From the NCBI GenBank assembly GCA_001443005.1, contig LEKQ01000011.1:1-35877 (forward strand): DNA of 35,877 nucleotides. Direction: 5' to 3'. This document shows, one piece after another, positions 7,701 to 15,845 of this stretch. Source of the stretch: a bacterium GBS-1 (GTDB taxonomy: Bacteria > Synergistota > GBS-1). The notes below the pieces were generated by a model. That model was given only the letters and a program-made list of their open reading frames with translations, did no database searches and was not told the DNA's origin. The translations under genes and the position numbers were made by a program. Every line of letters starts with the position of its first letter. Positions within the stretch are counted from its first letter, which is position 1.

Positions 7701-8864
7701 TTGACTCTTTTTTTCTCCTCTCCAACTCATGCTATTGTTAAGGTTTCCCTGGAAGGGATGCCTGCCTTTTTGCAAGATGCGGTAGCTGCGGTCTTAAGAA
7801 GGATCGCGGAGGAGATCAAGGATAATCCTGCAAGGGAGCCTATAGTAAAGAGCGTTTCTTCTAAGCTTTTCCCCGGTTATGGGGTTAAGGAAGTATCCTT
7901 TAGGGATGAGCTTAAGGTTGTTTTTTTTCCAATTTACCCCTTGGTTGATCGCGTTTCCGTTAGCTTTTCTCCTGAAAGGTTCCCAGAGGAGCTTGAGCCC
8001 CTCTTTAAGGTTAGTCTTGACAGGATATCTGGTAAAGTCTCCTCCCTGTTTAAAGGGCTTCCCGTTGATTCCCTCGACTGGGTTCAGGAGGTTGTTGCTT
8101 TAAAGGTAAGGGAGATCGTTTCGGAGGAGCTTCCAGGTTTTGGTTCATCCATTTCACTATACTTTTTTCACGAAACTTTGATGGTAAAGGTTTCCTTGAG
8201 AGGGGAGGATCCATTGATTTTGACGGTTGATCTCACCTTGAGGTCTGGAACGGTGCCTAATATCGTCCTCCGTGGCTTAAGAAATGAGTTCTTGCCGAGC
8301 GTTAAGCTGATGGAGGGGCTCCCCGTAGCCTTCGTTAAGCGTCATGAGAGATTCTTCAAGGATATGGTTGTGAAGAGAGCCTCTATGTCAAAGGCGCTTT
8401 CCTTCTACAGGGTTGATCTTTTGCCTGAGCTTAATCTTGGAAGGATATCGAGCATGATATTATCCCTTGAGTCTAGAGTTTGGTCTATAAGCGCTGAGGG
8501 GAAGGTCCCTGTAGGACTTAAGGGGGCTGAGCCGGAGGGGACCCTTCACTTCGGTAAGGTTTTCAAGGAAGGGGAAATATTTTTCGAGCTTAGGGCCATG
8601 CTCGAGAGTGTAGACTTTGAAAACTTTTTAGGGATTCAGCTTAAGGTTGGACCTAAGCTTTGGATAGGTTACAAAAGAGAGCTTTCTGAGGGTGATAATG
8701 TGTTCTTCCTGAGATACTCTAATCTTCAGATTAGCTATTGGGATGAAGATGGAGGGGTTGAGCTCTCCTACTCTTACTGGTTTGGTTCTTGGGTTAGGGT
8801 TGAGTTCACTTACTCTACTCATGAGGATAGGCTTTTCTTCCTCAGGGTAGTGGGTAGACTATAA
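7701..8864 (+). CDS. Exported protein of unknown function downstream of bamA; start probably upstream of first canonical codon
   Basis: From the first canonical codon, TTG 7701, the protein has 387 residues and no recognised family. Its C-terminal part has alternating aromatic and polar residues (FFLRYSNLQISYW, ELSYSYWFGSW) suggestive of beta strands, so an outer-membrane or periplasmic location is possible. Oddity: the same frame stays open upstream to 7644, and codons 7662-7733 read as a good signal peptide (LHRLRS, then YILIAFSLTLFF, then SSPTHA). No ATG, GTG or TTG exists upstream. ATC 7659 lies just after the purine tract GAGGAGGGGGAG (7642-7653), so a non-AUG start overlapping the bamA end is plausible. 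It sits between bamA and skp, implying an envelope role. Confidence 0.75.
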   Translation: MTLFFSSPTHAIVKVSLEGMPAFLQDAVAAVLRRIAEEIKDNPAREPIVKSVSSKLFPGYGVKEVSFRDELKVVFFPIYPLVDRVSVSFSPERFPEELEPLFKVSLDRISGKVSSLFKGLPVDSLDWVQEVVALKVREIVSEELPGFGSSISLYFFHETLMVKVSLRGEDPLILTVDLTLRSGTVPNIVLRGLRNEFLPSVKLMEGLPVAFVKRHERFFKDMVVKRASMSKALSFYRVDLLPELNLGRISSMILSLESRVWSISAEGKVPVGLKGAEPEGTLHFGKVFKEGEIFFELRAMLESVDFENFLGIQLKVGPKLWIGYKRELSEGDNVFFLRYSNLQISYWDEDGGVELSYSYWFGSWVRVEFTYSTHEDRLFFLRVVGRL

Positions 8865-8889
8865 AAACTTCAAAGGAGGGGATAGTTTT

Positions 8890-9363
8890 ATGAAAGGTTT
8901 GAAGCTCATCTTATGCATGCTGTCTCTTGTGGTGCTTAGTCTATCATTAGTCCAGGGAACCTGGGCTCAGAGCGCCATAAAGATCGGGGTGGTTGATGTG
9001 GATTATCTCTTGAACAATCACCCCAAAGCTGAGGAGGTAAGAGCGCAGATCAGAAGCTTTATACAGAAACAGGAACAGGAGGTGAAAAGCCAGGTAGAGA
9101 ACGCTCGCAAGACCATCAAGGATGAGAATCAGCTCAAGCAGAAGGAAGCTGAGATCTTTAGGAGCGCTCAGGCTCAGTTTGATAAGTATAAGAAAGATCT
9201 CCTGGATCCCCTTATGAAGGATGTGGATCTGGCCATAAGAGAGGCGGCTAAGAAGCAGGGGATCGAGATCGTCTTTCTTAAGGGCGCCGTTTTCTTTGGT
9301 GGGATCGATATAACGCAGGATGCTTTAAACATCCTGAAGAGCAAGTATGGCAAGACTAAATAA
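8890..9363 (+). CDS. skp: OmpH/Skp-family periplasmic chaperone
   Basis: A 157-residue protein with a signal peptide ending near residue 26 ([13 protein letters not shown]). Then comes the Skp start strand ([12 protein letters not shown]), a long charged coiled coil at about 45-125 rich in Gln, Lys and Glu, and the closing strand with [18 protein letters not shown]. Skp forms a trimer that holds unfolded outer-membrane proteins for BamA, which fits its place after bamA and before lpxD, the same order as in E. coli. ATG 8890 follows AAAGGAGGGG. Its last 17 bases overlap lpxD. Confidence 0.9.
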   Translation: MKGLKLILCMLSLVVLSLSLVQGTWAQSAIKIGVVDVDYLLNNHPKAEEVRAQIRSFIQKQEQEVKSQVENARKTIKDENQLKQKEAEIFRSAQAQFDKYKKDLLDPLMKDVDLAIREAAKKQGIEIVFLKGAVFFGGIDITQDALNILKSKYGKTK

Positions 9364-10405
9364 GCCTTTAAGGGCTTCTGAAATAGCCGAGTTAATAGAT
9401 GGAAGCTTTATAGGGGTTGATGTGGAGGTTAAAGGGATATCCCCCCTAGTCGATGCGGAAGAAGGGGATGTCTCTTTCCTCTGGGATAGGTCTTCCTTGA
9501 AGGATTTGGATCGTTCTAAGGCCTCCGTTTTGGTTGTACCTGAGAGCTTCCCATCGATAGAGGGTAGATCTGTGATAAGGGTTAGGGATGCCAAAAGGGC
9601 TTTGGCTTGGCTTTTAAGAAAGCTTTTTAAAAGAGAGCACCCCTTTAAGGAAGGGGTAAGCGAGCTTGCCTGCGTTGAGGAAGGCGTCCTTTTGGAAAGG
9701 GGTGTGAGGATCGCTCCCTTCTCCTATATAGGCAGGGGGTCGAAGGTGGGCTCGAACACCGTGATATACCCCTTTGTTTTTGTGGGAGACGAGGTTGAGA
9801 TAGGAGAGGATTGTGTAATATACCCGATGGTTTCCATAAGGGAGGGTGTGAAGATCGGAAATAGGGTAATAATTCACAGCGGAGCGGTTATAGGGAGCGA
9901 TGGATATGGCTTTATTCCCAGTGAGGAGGGTGCAGAAAAGATACCTCAAGTGGGGATAGTAGTAATAGAGGATGATGTGGAGATAGGGGCTAACGTGACC
10001 ATAGATAGGGCTACCATAGGGGAGACGAGGATAGGTAAAGGGACTAAGATAGACAATCTCGTTCAAGTAGCTCACAACGTGGTTGTGGGTAAAGATGTCT
10101 TAATAGCAGCCCTCTGCGGTATAGCTGGTAGCTCGAGGATAGGCGATAGAGTTATGATGGGTGGGCAAGTCGGCGTGAAGGATCATGTATCTATCGGGGA
10201 AAGAAGCGTCATTGCGGGAAAAAGCGGCGTGACTAAGGATATTCCTCCGGGGAGCTTCGTTTCCGGATTCCCAGCCATAGATCACAGGGAGGACCTGAGG
10301 ATAGGGGCTTTCATAAGGAGGCTGCCCGAGCTGTTCGAGAGGGTATCAGAGTTAGAAAGGAGAATTAAAGGTGAGGATGCAGAAGACCATATTAAGGAGC
10401 GTTAG
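9347..10405 (+). CDS. lpxD: UDP-3-O-(3-hydroxyacyl)glucosamine N-acyltransferase
   Basis: A 352-residue acyltransferase performing the third step of lipid A synthesis, adding the N-linked hydroxyacyl chain from acyl carrier protein. An N-terminal uridine-binding domain (about 1-100) is followed by many left-handed beta-helix hexapeptide repeats, with [13 protein letters not shown] and [12 protein letters not shown]. His243 in the latter matches the catalytic histidine of the family. The C-terminal tail (about 325-352) is helical, as is usual in LpxD. ATG 9347 overlaps the end of skp by 17 bases, and the gene overlaps lpxC by 35. Confidence 0.96.
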   Translation: MARLNKPLRASEIAELIDGSFIGVDVEVKGISPLVDAEEGDVSFLWDRSSLKDLDRSKASVLVVPESFPSIEGRSVIRVRDAKRALAWLLRKLFKREHPFKEGVSELACVEEGVLLERGVRIAPFSYIGRGSKVGSNTVIYPFVFVGDEVEIGEDCVIYPMVSIREGVKIGNRVIIHSGAVIGSDGYGFIPSEEGAEKIPQVGIVVIEDDVEIGANVTIDRATIGETRIGKGTKIDNLVQVAHNVVVGKDVLIAALCGIAGSSRIGDRVMMGGQVGVKDHVSIGERSVIAGKSGVTKDIPPGSFVSGFPAIDHREDLRIGAFIRRLPELFERVSELERRIKGEDAEDHIKER

Positions 10406-11276
10406 ACTTTGTGGTGTGGGTTTACATACTGGTGAGGAGGTCGAAATCACCCTTAATCCCGCGCCTCCGGATACGGGGATAGTCTTTAAGAGGGTGGACG
10501 TGGATGTGGACGAGCCTATAAAGGTGTCTTTAAAGGAGTGTAGGGCTGATGCGATGAGGGGCTCAATCCTGATTAGGGATGGCGTTAGGATACTTACGGT
10601 TGAGCACCTTCTTTCAGCTATAAGAGGGCTTGAAATAGATAATCTCCTGGTGGAAGTAAGAGGTAGTGAGATTCCTGCCTTAGACGGTAGTGCGCTTCCT
10701 TTCGCTGAGAAGCTCCTTGAGGCGGGCATAGTTAGTCAACCATCCTTAAAGAGGATATTACGCCTTGATAGACCTGTTTGGGTTTCCTCGGGTGATTCTT
10801 TGGTGGCTGCCTTCCCTTACCCCACATTTAAGGTTAGTTACACAATAGCCTATGATCACCCCTTCCTCAAGGCTCAGTTCCTCTCCTATGACTTCTCTCC
10901 GGAGAGCTTTTTGAAGGATATAGCTCCAGCGAGGACCTATGCCTTTAAGCGGGATGTAGAGCAGATATTGGAGAACGGCCTTGGTAAGGGGGGGAGCTTG
11001 AGCAACACCATCTTAATAGGTAGTGAGGGGGTTTTAAACCCTGAGGGTTTAAGGTTTGAGGATGAGTTCGTTCGCCACAAGATCCTCGACCTCATAGGCG
11101 ATATGGCCTTTCTTGGGAGCTGGATATACGCTCATATAGTCGCTATAAAGGCAGGACATGCCCTTCATCTTAAGCTTGTCTCTAAGATAGTTGAGGAGGT
11201 GGAAGGAAAAGTTGCTGAAGATAGATGTTATAATGAAGGCTTTACCCCACCGCTATCCCTTTCTTCTTGTGGATAG
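10371..11276 (+). CDS. lpxC: UDP-3-O-acyl-N-acetylglucosamine deacetylase
   Basis: A 301-residue zinc amidase catalysing the committed step of lipid A synthesis. Zinc ligands are visible as His79 (VEHLLSA), His236 and Asp240 (HKILDLIGD), and the catalytic His263 is in AGHALHLKL. Length matches the family. GTG 10371 is chosen because GAAAGGAG lies about eight bases upstream; ATG 10377 two codons later is the alternative. The homologous part ends near residue 281; the last 20 or so residues are read from the fabZ overlap and look unlike other LpxC tails. The large overlap with fabZ recalls organisms where the two genes are fused. Confidence 0.97.
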   Translation: MRMQKTILRSVRLCGVGLHTGEEVEITLNPAPPDTGIVFKRVDVDVDEPIKVSLKECRADAMRGSILIRDGVRILTVEHLLSAIRGLEIDNLLVEVRGSEIPALDGSALPFAEKLLEAGIVSQPSLKRILRLDRPVWVSSGDSLVAAFPYPTFKVSYTIAYDHPFLKAQFLSYDFSPESFLKDIAPARTYAFKRDVEQILENGLGKGGSLSNTILIGSEGVLNPEGLRFEDEFVRHKILDLIGDMAFLGSWIYAHIVAIKAGHALHLKLVSKIVEEVEGKVAEDRCYNEGFTPPLSLSSCG

Positions 11277-11691
11277 GATATTGGAGTTGGAAGAGGGTAG
11301 AATCGTGGGGGTTAAGAACGTCACGATAAATGAGCCCTTCTTTCAGGGACACTTTCCAGGCGAACCTGTTATGCCTGGCGTTTTGGTTTTAGAGTCAATG
11401 GGGCAGGTTGCGGCAGTCATGATAATCAATAGGGAGGAGCTTAAGGGTAAGTTCACCTATCTCGTGGGTTTGGATCGAGTTAGGTTCAGGAAACCGGTAT
11501 TACCTGGAGATCAGCTTGTGACGGAGGCTAAGGTGAAGAAGGTTAAGAGAAGTATGGGGGTTGTGGAGGCTAAGGGGATGGTTAACGGAGAGGTAGTCGC
11601 CGAGGCTACCTTTCTATTCGTGATAAGGGATAGGCTCGTTAAGGAGGAAGGGGACTATGGCTGTGAAGATAGATCCGATGGCGATAGTTGA
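11212..11691 (+). CDS. fabZ: 3-hydroxyacyl-[acyl-carrier-protein] dehydratase FabZ
   Basis: A hot-dog-fold dehydratase of fatty-acid elongation that also competes for the hydroxyacyl-ACP used by LpxA and LpxD. The catalytic His is in [12 protein letters not shown] and the Glu is in GHFPGEPVMPGVLVLESMGQ. TTG 11212 is proposed: GGAAGGA lies five bases upstream and the resulting N-terminus ([15 protein letters not shown]) matches the family's usual ten or so residues before PHR. ATG 11233 would cut that helix, and ATG 11191 would lengthen it. With TTG 11212 the gene overlaps lpxC by 65 bases in another frame. It overlaps lpxA by 35 bases. Confidence 0.95.
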   Translation: MLKIDVIMKALPHRYPFLLVDRILELEEGRIVGVKNVTINEPFFQGHFPGEPVMPGVLVLESMGQVAAVMIINREELKGKFTYLVGLDRVRFRKPVLPGDQLVTEAKVKKVKRSMGVVEAKGMVNGEVVAEATFLFVIRDRLVKEEGDYGCEDRSDGDS

Positions 11692-12451
11692 TCCTAAAGC
11701 CGAGATAGAGGATGGAGTTGAGATAGGTCCTTATTCGGTAATAGAGGGGGGGGTTTATATATCCTCTGGGACCAGAGTAGGCCCATACGTTAATATCAGG
11801 AGGGGGACGAGGATAGGGAAGAATTGCATTATAGAGGCTCACTGCGTCATAGGCGCCTCTCCCCAGCATTTCGCCTATAAGGGTGAGGAGAGTTTTGTGG
11901 AGATAGGGGATAATGTTGTTTTAAGGGAGTATGTGACGGTTCATAAGGCTACGGGATTAGGAGAGAAGACCGTGATAGGTGATAACTGCTATATAATGGT
12001 TGGCTGCCACGTGGCTCATAACTGTAAGATTGGAGTAGGAGTTATCATGGCTAACCTAGTCGGGCTTGCTGGGTACGTTCAGGTTGGGGATGGAGCGGTC
12101 TTCGGTGGGATGGCTGGACTGCATCAGTTCGTCAGGGTTGGGGAGCGAGCGATGATAGGCGGTTTAAGCAAGGTTGTTAAGGATGTTCCTCCCTATCTTC
12201 TCGTTGATGGGCACCCCGCGAAGATACGTGGTTTGAACGTCGTGGGGTTAAAGAGGGCTGGCTTTTCCGCTGAGGAGCGGGAGGAGATAAAGAGGATATA
12301 TAAGTTCATCTATTTTAGCGATCTTTCCTGGAAGGATACTCTTGAGGCTCTGCTTGAGGCCTTTCCGAACTCTAAGTTCGCGGAGAGGATCAGGGATTTC
12401 ATGATTAGCTCTGAGAGGGGAGTCTTGCGTTGGAAGCCTTGGAAAGAGTGA
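11657..12451 (+). CDS. lpxA: UDP-N-acetylglucosamine O-acyltransferase
   Basis: A 264-residue acyltransferase for the first step of lipid A synthesis. Hexapeptide repeats fill about residues 6-190, and His121 (VGCHVAHNCKIG) corresponds to the catalytic histidine. The C-terminal helical domain has the expected AEEREEIKRIYKFIYF segment. ATG 11657 lies nine bases after AAGGAGG. The end overlaps kdsC by 22 bases. Confidence 0.97.
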   Translation: MAVKIDPMAIVDPKAEIEDGVEIGPYSVIEGGVYISSGTRVGPYVNIRRGTRIGKNCIIEAHCVIGASPQHFAYKGEESFVEIGDNVVLREYVTVHKATGLGEKTVIGDNCYIMVGCHVAHNCKIGVGVIMANLVGLAGYVQVGDGAVFGGMAGLHQFVRVGERAMIGGLSKVVKDVPPYLLVDGHPAKIRGLNVVGLKRAGFSAEEREEIKRIYKFIYFSDLSWKDTLEALLEAFPNSKFAERIRDFMISSERGVLRWKPWKE

Positions 12452-12909
12452 AGATGCTGATCCTAGATGTGGACGGTGTTTTGACGCAAGGAGAGATAGG
12501 CTGGGATTCCGAGGGGAGGGAGTTTAAACTCTTTAACTCCTTAGATGGTATGGGGTTGAAACTTCTCGAGGAGAAGGGGATAAGGGTCGTGGTTATAACG
12601 GGGAGGCCCTCTTCGCCAACTGAGTTCAGGTTTAAGGATCTCGCCTTGGGTGAGCTTTATGACAATGTTAAGGATAAGCTTTCCTTTGCTAAGAAGTTAG
12701 CTGAGAGGTATGGCATCTCTCCTCAGGAAATCTGCTTTGTGGGTGATGACCTTAACGACCTTCCTCTTTTGCTCTGGGTTGGCTTTCCGGTTGCAGTCAA
12801 AAACGCCGTTAAGGAGGTCAAGCGCGTGGCAAAATACATAACCTCCCTTGAGGGGGGTAAAGGAGCGGTTAGAGAGGTTGTTGATCTCATTCTTGCATTT
12901 ATTAGATAG
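12430..12909 (+). CDS. kdsC: 3-deoxy-D-manno-octulosonate 8-phosphate phosphatase (KdsC-type HAD)
   Basis: A 159-residue C0-type HAD phosphatase that releases phosphate from Kdo-8-phosphate. The nucleophile motif LDVDGVLTQG, the Thr of motif II (VVITGRPS), and the metal-binding GDDLNDLPLL are present, and GGKGAVREVVDLIL is typical of KdsC tails. TTG 12430 follows GAGAGGGGAG and overlaps lpxA. kdsB lies later in the same block, but kdsA and waaA are not in this window. A phosphatase for a related sugar acid cannot be excluded. Confidence 0.88.
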   Translation: MEALERVKMLILDVDGVLTQGEIGWDSEGREFKLFNSLDGMGLKLLEEKGIRVVVITGRPSSPTEFRFKDLALGELYDNVKDKLSFAKKLAERYGISPQEICFVGDDLNDLPLLLWVGFPVAVKNAVKEVKRVAKYITSLEGGKGAVREVVDLILAFIR

Positions 12910-13981
12910 ATATATATTAAAGCTTCTTTTACCCCCTTTTCTGTTTGGCATAGGCATTTTCACAGTTCTCCTCGTTGCGGGAGATGTCTTGTTCTATCTT
13001 GCCAATCTCGTGGTTAACCAAGGCTTAAGCCTTTGGGTAGCCATAAAGATATTCCTCTATAAACTTCCTGAGGTTGTCATTATGACATTCCCCATGGCTG
13101 TTCTTTTAGCTACCATCCTCGCTTTCGGCAAGATGTCATCTCACGGGGAGATAATTGCCTTAAGAAGCGTGGGGGTTAGCTTTCGGAGGAGCTTGGTACC
13201 CGTTATCATTATGGCTGTTGGTGTTGCCGTTTTCTCCTTCATCTTTAATGAGAGCGTGGTTCCGATCACGAGGAGGGCGGTTTCCAACGTTCTTGAAGCG
13301 GAGATTGGAAAGAAGAAAGCCGTTTTATTAAAGGAGGATGTTTTCTTGAGGGAGATGGAGGGAGAGGAGCTTAGGAGGGTTCTTTATATAGCTCAGATGA
13401 ACCCGAGGTCCGGCTACTTCAGAAGAGTTATAATTCAGGAGTTTGAGAAAAACAGGCTTTCCAGGATTATAACTGCGGAAGATGGTTTCATTGAGGGGGA
13501 CTCTTGGGTCCTGAATGACGGTAAGATCTATAACATAGATAAGGATGGTAGCGTGAGCTCAGTCGCTAAGTTCAAGAAGCAGATAATGACCTTTTCTTTT
13601 TCGCCTCAGAAAGCCGTCTCTATGGCTAAGGAGCCCCAGGAGATGACGTTGGTTGAGCTCAAGGAGCACATAAGCATGCTTAAAGCCCAGGGGGCTTCCT
13701 CGAAGAGACTCGAGGTTAGATATCATCAGAGGTTGGCGATACCTTGGGCGGGTGTTGTTTTCGTGTTGATTGGTGCACCTTTGGCTATAGTTCCTCATAG
13801 GGGTTCTTCATCTATGGGGGTTGGCTTGAGCGTTTTGATAATTTTCATTTATTATGTTTTACTTTCCTTTGGGCAAGCTCTGGGCGATGCGGGGGAGATA
13901 CCTCCCCTTTTAGCCGCCTGGCTTCCCAATATGGTTTTGGGAGGGGTGGGAACGATACTATGTTTGAGGGCACCAACTTAG
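12878..13981 (+). CDS. LptF/LptG-family lipopolysaccharide export permease
   Basis: An inner-membrane permease of about 367 residues. Hydrophobic helices near the N-terminus (after LLDRYILKLLLPPFLFG) and at the C-terminus (AIPWAGVVFVLIGAPLAIV onwards, six helices in total) flank a periplasmic beta-jellyroll of about 130 residues. LptF and LptG normally form a heterodimer driven by LptB to extract LPS, but only one copy is present here; its partner and LptA/B/C/D must be elsewhere. The start is uncertain: TTG 12878 has AAAGGAG 12 bases upstream, TTG 12893 would give the typical short N-terminus, and the frame is open to TTG 12848. It overlaps kdsC and, by 22 bases, lpxI. Confidence 0.93.
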   Translation: MLISFLHLLDRYILKLLLPPFLFGIGIFTVLLVAGDVLFYLANLVVNQGLSLWVAIKIFLYKLPEVVIMTFPMAVLLATILAFGKMSSHGEIIALRSVGVSFRRSLVPVIIMAVGVAVFSFIFNESVVPITRRAVSNVLEAEIGKKKAVLLKEDVFLREMEGEELRRVLYIAQMNPRSGYFRRVIIQEFEKNRLSRIITAEDGFIEGDSWVLNDGKIYNIDKDGSVSSVAKFKKQIMTFSFSPQKAVSMAKEPQEMTLVELKEHISMLKAQGASSKRLEVRYHQRLAIPWAGVVFVLIGAPLAIVPHRGSSSMGVGLSVLIIFIYYVLLSFGQALGDAGEIPPLLAAWLPNMVLGGVGTILCLRAPT

Positions 13982-14751
13982 GTTTGGTAGCGGGAGAGGG
14001 AAGGCTTCCCTTAGCGATTTACGATAGGCTTTATCCCAAGCCCTTGGTCGTCGGCTTGGGAGAGGTGCAGGAGGGGTTAAAGGTAGACCTTAAGCTCTAT
14101 AGCGCGGACATAGAGAGGGTCATATCCTTCTTTAAGGAGAATGGGGTCAAGGGTATTTTTTTGGCTGGAAGGGTTCCTAAGACTTGGATATTTGATCCCT
14201 CTAAGCTGACCTCGAAGAGCTTGGCTTTCTTAAGCTCCCTCAAGGATAAGAGCGACCATGAAATACTTGGGAGACTGGTTGAGCTCTTTGAGATGGAGGG
14301 GTTTAAAGTTGTGGAGTATAGGCACGTCATAAGGGATATGCTTGCTCCTCGAGGCTCCTTCGGTTCGAGGGAGCCGACGCCGGAGGAGTGGCGGGATATA
14401 TCTTACGGCTTTAACATAGCTAAGAGGATGGCTGCCATGAGCTTTGGGCAGACGGTTGTAGTCAAGAGGGGAGCGGTTTTAGCGGTTGAGGCTATCGAGG
14501 GTACTGATGAGGCTATAAGGAGAGGAGCAAGGTACGGTGGGGAGGGAGTGGTTGTAGTTAAGGTTATAAAGGATGATCAGGATCCGAGGTATGATCTTCC
14601 CACCATAGGAGCTGATACCCTCAGGTTGCTTAAGGAGGTTAAGGCTTCCTGTCTTGCGGTTGAGGCAGATATGACCGTTTTGCTTGATAGGGATGAGATT
14701 TTGAAGATAGCCTCGGAAAGCGGAATAGCTCTGGTGGGGGTTTCCGGTTGA
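13960..14751 (+). CDS. lpxI: UDP-2,3-diacylglucosamine pyrophosphatase LpxI
   Basis: A 263-residue DUF1009 protein that hydrolyses UDP-2,3-diacylglucosamine to lipid X. It is the alternative to LpxH used in many non-gammaproteobacterial diderms. The N-terminal domain begins LGLVAGEGRLPLAIY. The C-terminal catalytic domain has AVEAIEGTDEAIRRGARY and VIKDDQDPRYDLPTIGADT, the latter containing the acidic residues expected at the active site. ATG 13960 lies inside the end of the lptF/G-type gene, and the stop overlaps the TTG of lpxB. Confidence 0.95.
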   Translation: MFEGTNLGLVAGEGRLPLAIYDRLYPKPLVVGLGEVQEGLKVDLKLYSADIERVISFFKENGVKGIFLAGRVPKTWIFDPSKLTSKSLAFLSSLKDKSDHEILGRLVELFEMEGFKVVEYRHVIRDMLAPRGSFGSREPTPEEWRDISYGFNIAKRMAAMSFGQTVVVKRGAVLAVEAIEGTDEAIRRGARYGGEGVVVVKVIKDDQDPRYDLPTIGADTLRLLKEVKASCLAVEADMTVLLDRDEILKIASESGIALVGVSG

Positions 14752-15845
14752 GGGTAGCTCTCTTCACGGGTGAGCTCTCAGGCGAGCTTTATGCCTATCA
14801 CGTTATATCCGCATTAAGTGATCTTTTGGGGGGAGAGCTAAGCGTTATAGGAATAGGTGGCCCTAATCTGGAGAGGCTCTCCTTCTTCAAACCCTTGGCT
14901 CACATATCAGACCTGAGCTTAATAGGAGTTGTGGATGTTCTTAAGGAGATAGGCAAGCTCCTTAAGCTCTTCGATCACTCCGTAAAGGAGACCCTTTCCT
15001 TTCTCCCCCATCTCGTTCTTTTGGTGGACTCTCCCGACTTTAACCTTAGGCTGGCTAAGGCTTTGAGAAAGATGGGATTCAAGGGTAAGATAGTTTACCT
15101 TATACCTCCGACTGCCTGGATATGGCGAAAGGGTAGGGCTAAAATACTAAGGGATTTTTGTGATCTTGTTATAACTCTATTTGACTTTGAAGCTGAGTGG
15201 TATAGATCTAGGGGGGTTAAGGCTCACTTTCTCGGTCACCCCCTTATCGATATACTTCCGGAGAGCCCTGATATGACTTTCGAAAAGCCCTTGAAGAAGC
15301 CGGTCCTGGCTTGCTTTCCTGGAAGCAGGAGAAAAGAGGTAGAGTATCTCTTACCGGTGATGAGGGAGGTTGCGTCAAGGTGGGAGGGGAGCGTCCTCTT
15401 TTCCAGGGTTAAGAGCTTGCCCTTGGAGCTTTACGGTGCGGTTTCTCCCCTCCTTGAGGAGCCATCTTACGTTCTTTTAGGTAGCTGTGATTTCGTTTTA
15501 GCTGCTTCCGGGACGATAGCGGTTGAGGCTCTCGTATATGAGAAACCTGCCGTTATAATATACAAGGGGAGCATCATAAATTATATACTTTATAAGATAC
15601 TTGTTAATGCGCCTTTCATATCTATGCCTAACATAATGCTTGGGAGGGAGGTTTATCCAGAGCTGATCCAGGGGAAAGCTAACGCTGATGAGATTATGGG
15701 GCGCTTCTTAAGATGGCTTGAGGATGAAGAAGCGGTCCATAAGGTTAAGGAGGTTTTGAGGCTTTTGAAAGGGAGGCTTGGAGAGAGGGGAGCTATAAGA
15801 AGGATCGCTTCCCTTATATTGAATGAGGTTGCTTCTTTTAGTTAA
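14748..15845 (+). CDS. lpxB: Lipid-A-disaccharide synthase
   Basis: A 365-residue GT19 glycosyltransferase (GT-B fold) that joins UDP-2,3-diacylglucosamine to lipid X. Family motifs include FTGELSGELY at the N-terminus, LVDSPDFNLRLAK, PPTAWIWRKGRAK, FLGHPLID, CFPGSRRKEVE and LAASGTIAVEAL. It starts at TTG 14748, sharing the TTGA junction with lpxI. It is the best-conserved of three LpxB-like modules in this block and so the one most likely to make the lipid A backbone. The end overlaps the next glycosyltransferase by 23 bases. Confidence 0.95.
   Translation: MRVALFTGELSGELYAYHVISALSDLLGGELSVIGIGGPNLERLSFFKPLAHISDLSLIGVVDVLKEIGKLLKLFDHSVKETLSFLPHLVLLVDSPDFNLRLAKALRKMGFKGKIVYLIPPTAWIWRKGRAKILRDFCDLVITLFDFEAEWYRSRGVKAHFLGHPLIDILPESPDMTFEKPLKKPVLACFPGSRRKEVEYLLPVMREVASRWEGSVLFSRVKSLPLELYGAVSPLLEEPSYVLLGSCDFVLAASGTIAVEALVYEKPAVIIYKGSIINYILYKILVNAPFISMPNIMLGREVYPELIQGKANADEIMGRFLRWLEDEEAVHKVKEVLRLLKGRLGERGAIRRIASLILNEVASFS

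Noticed and set aside
9614-10075. 153-codon minus-strand open frame opposite lpxD
   Set aside because: The frame is a by-product of the hexapeptide-repeat codon pattern in lpxD; composition is rich in Tyr, Pro and Ser and unlike a real protein.
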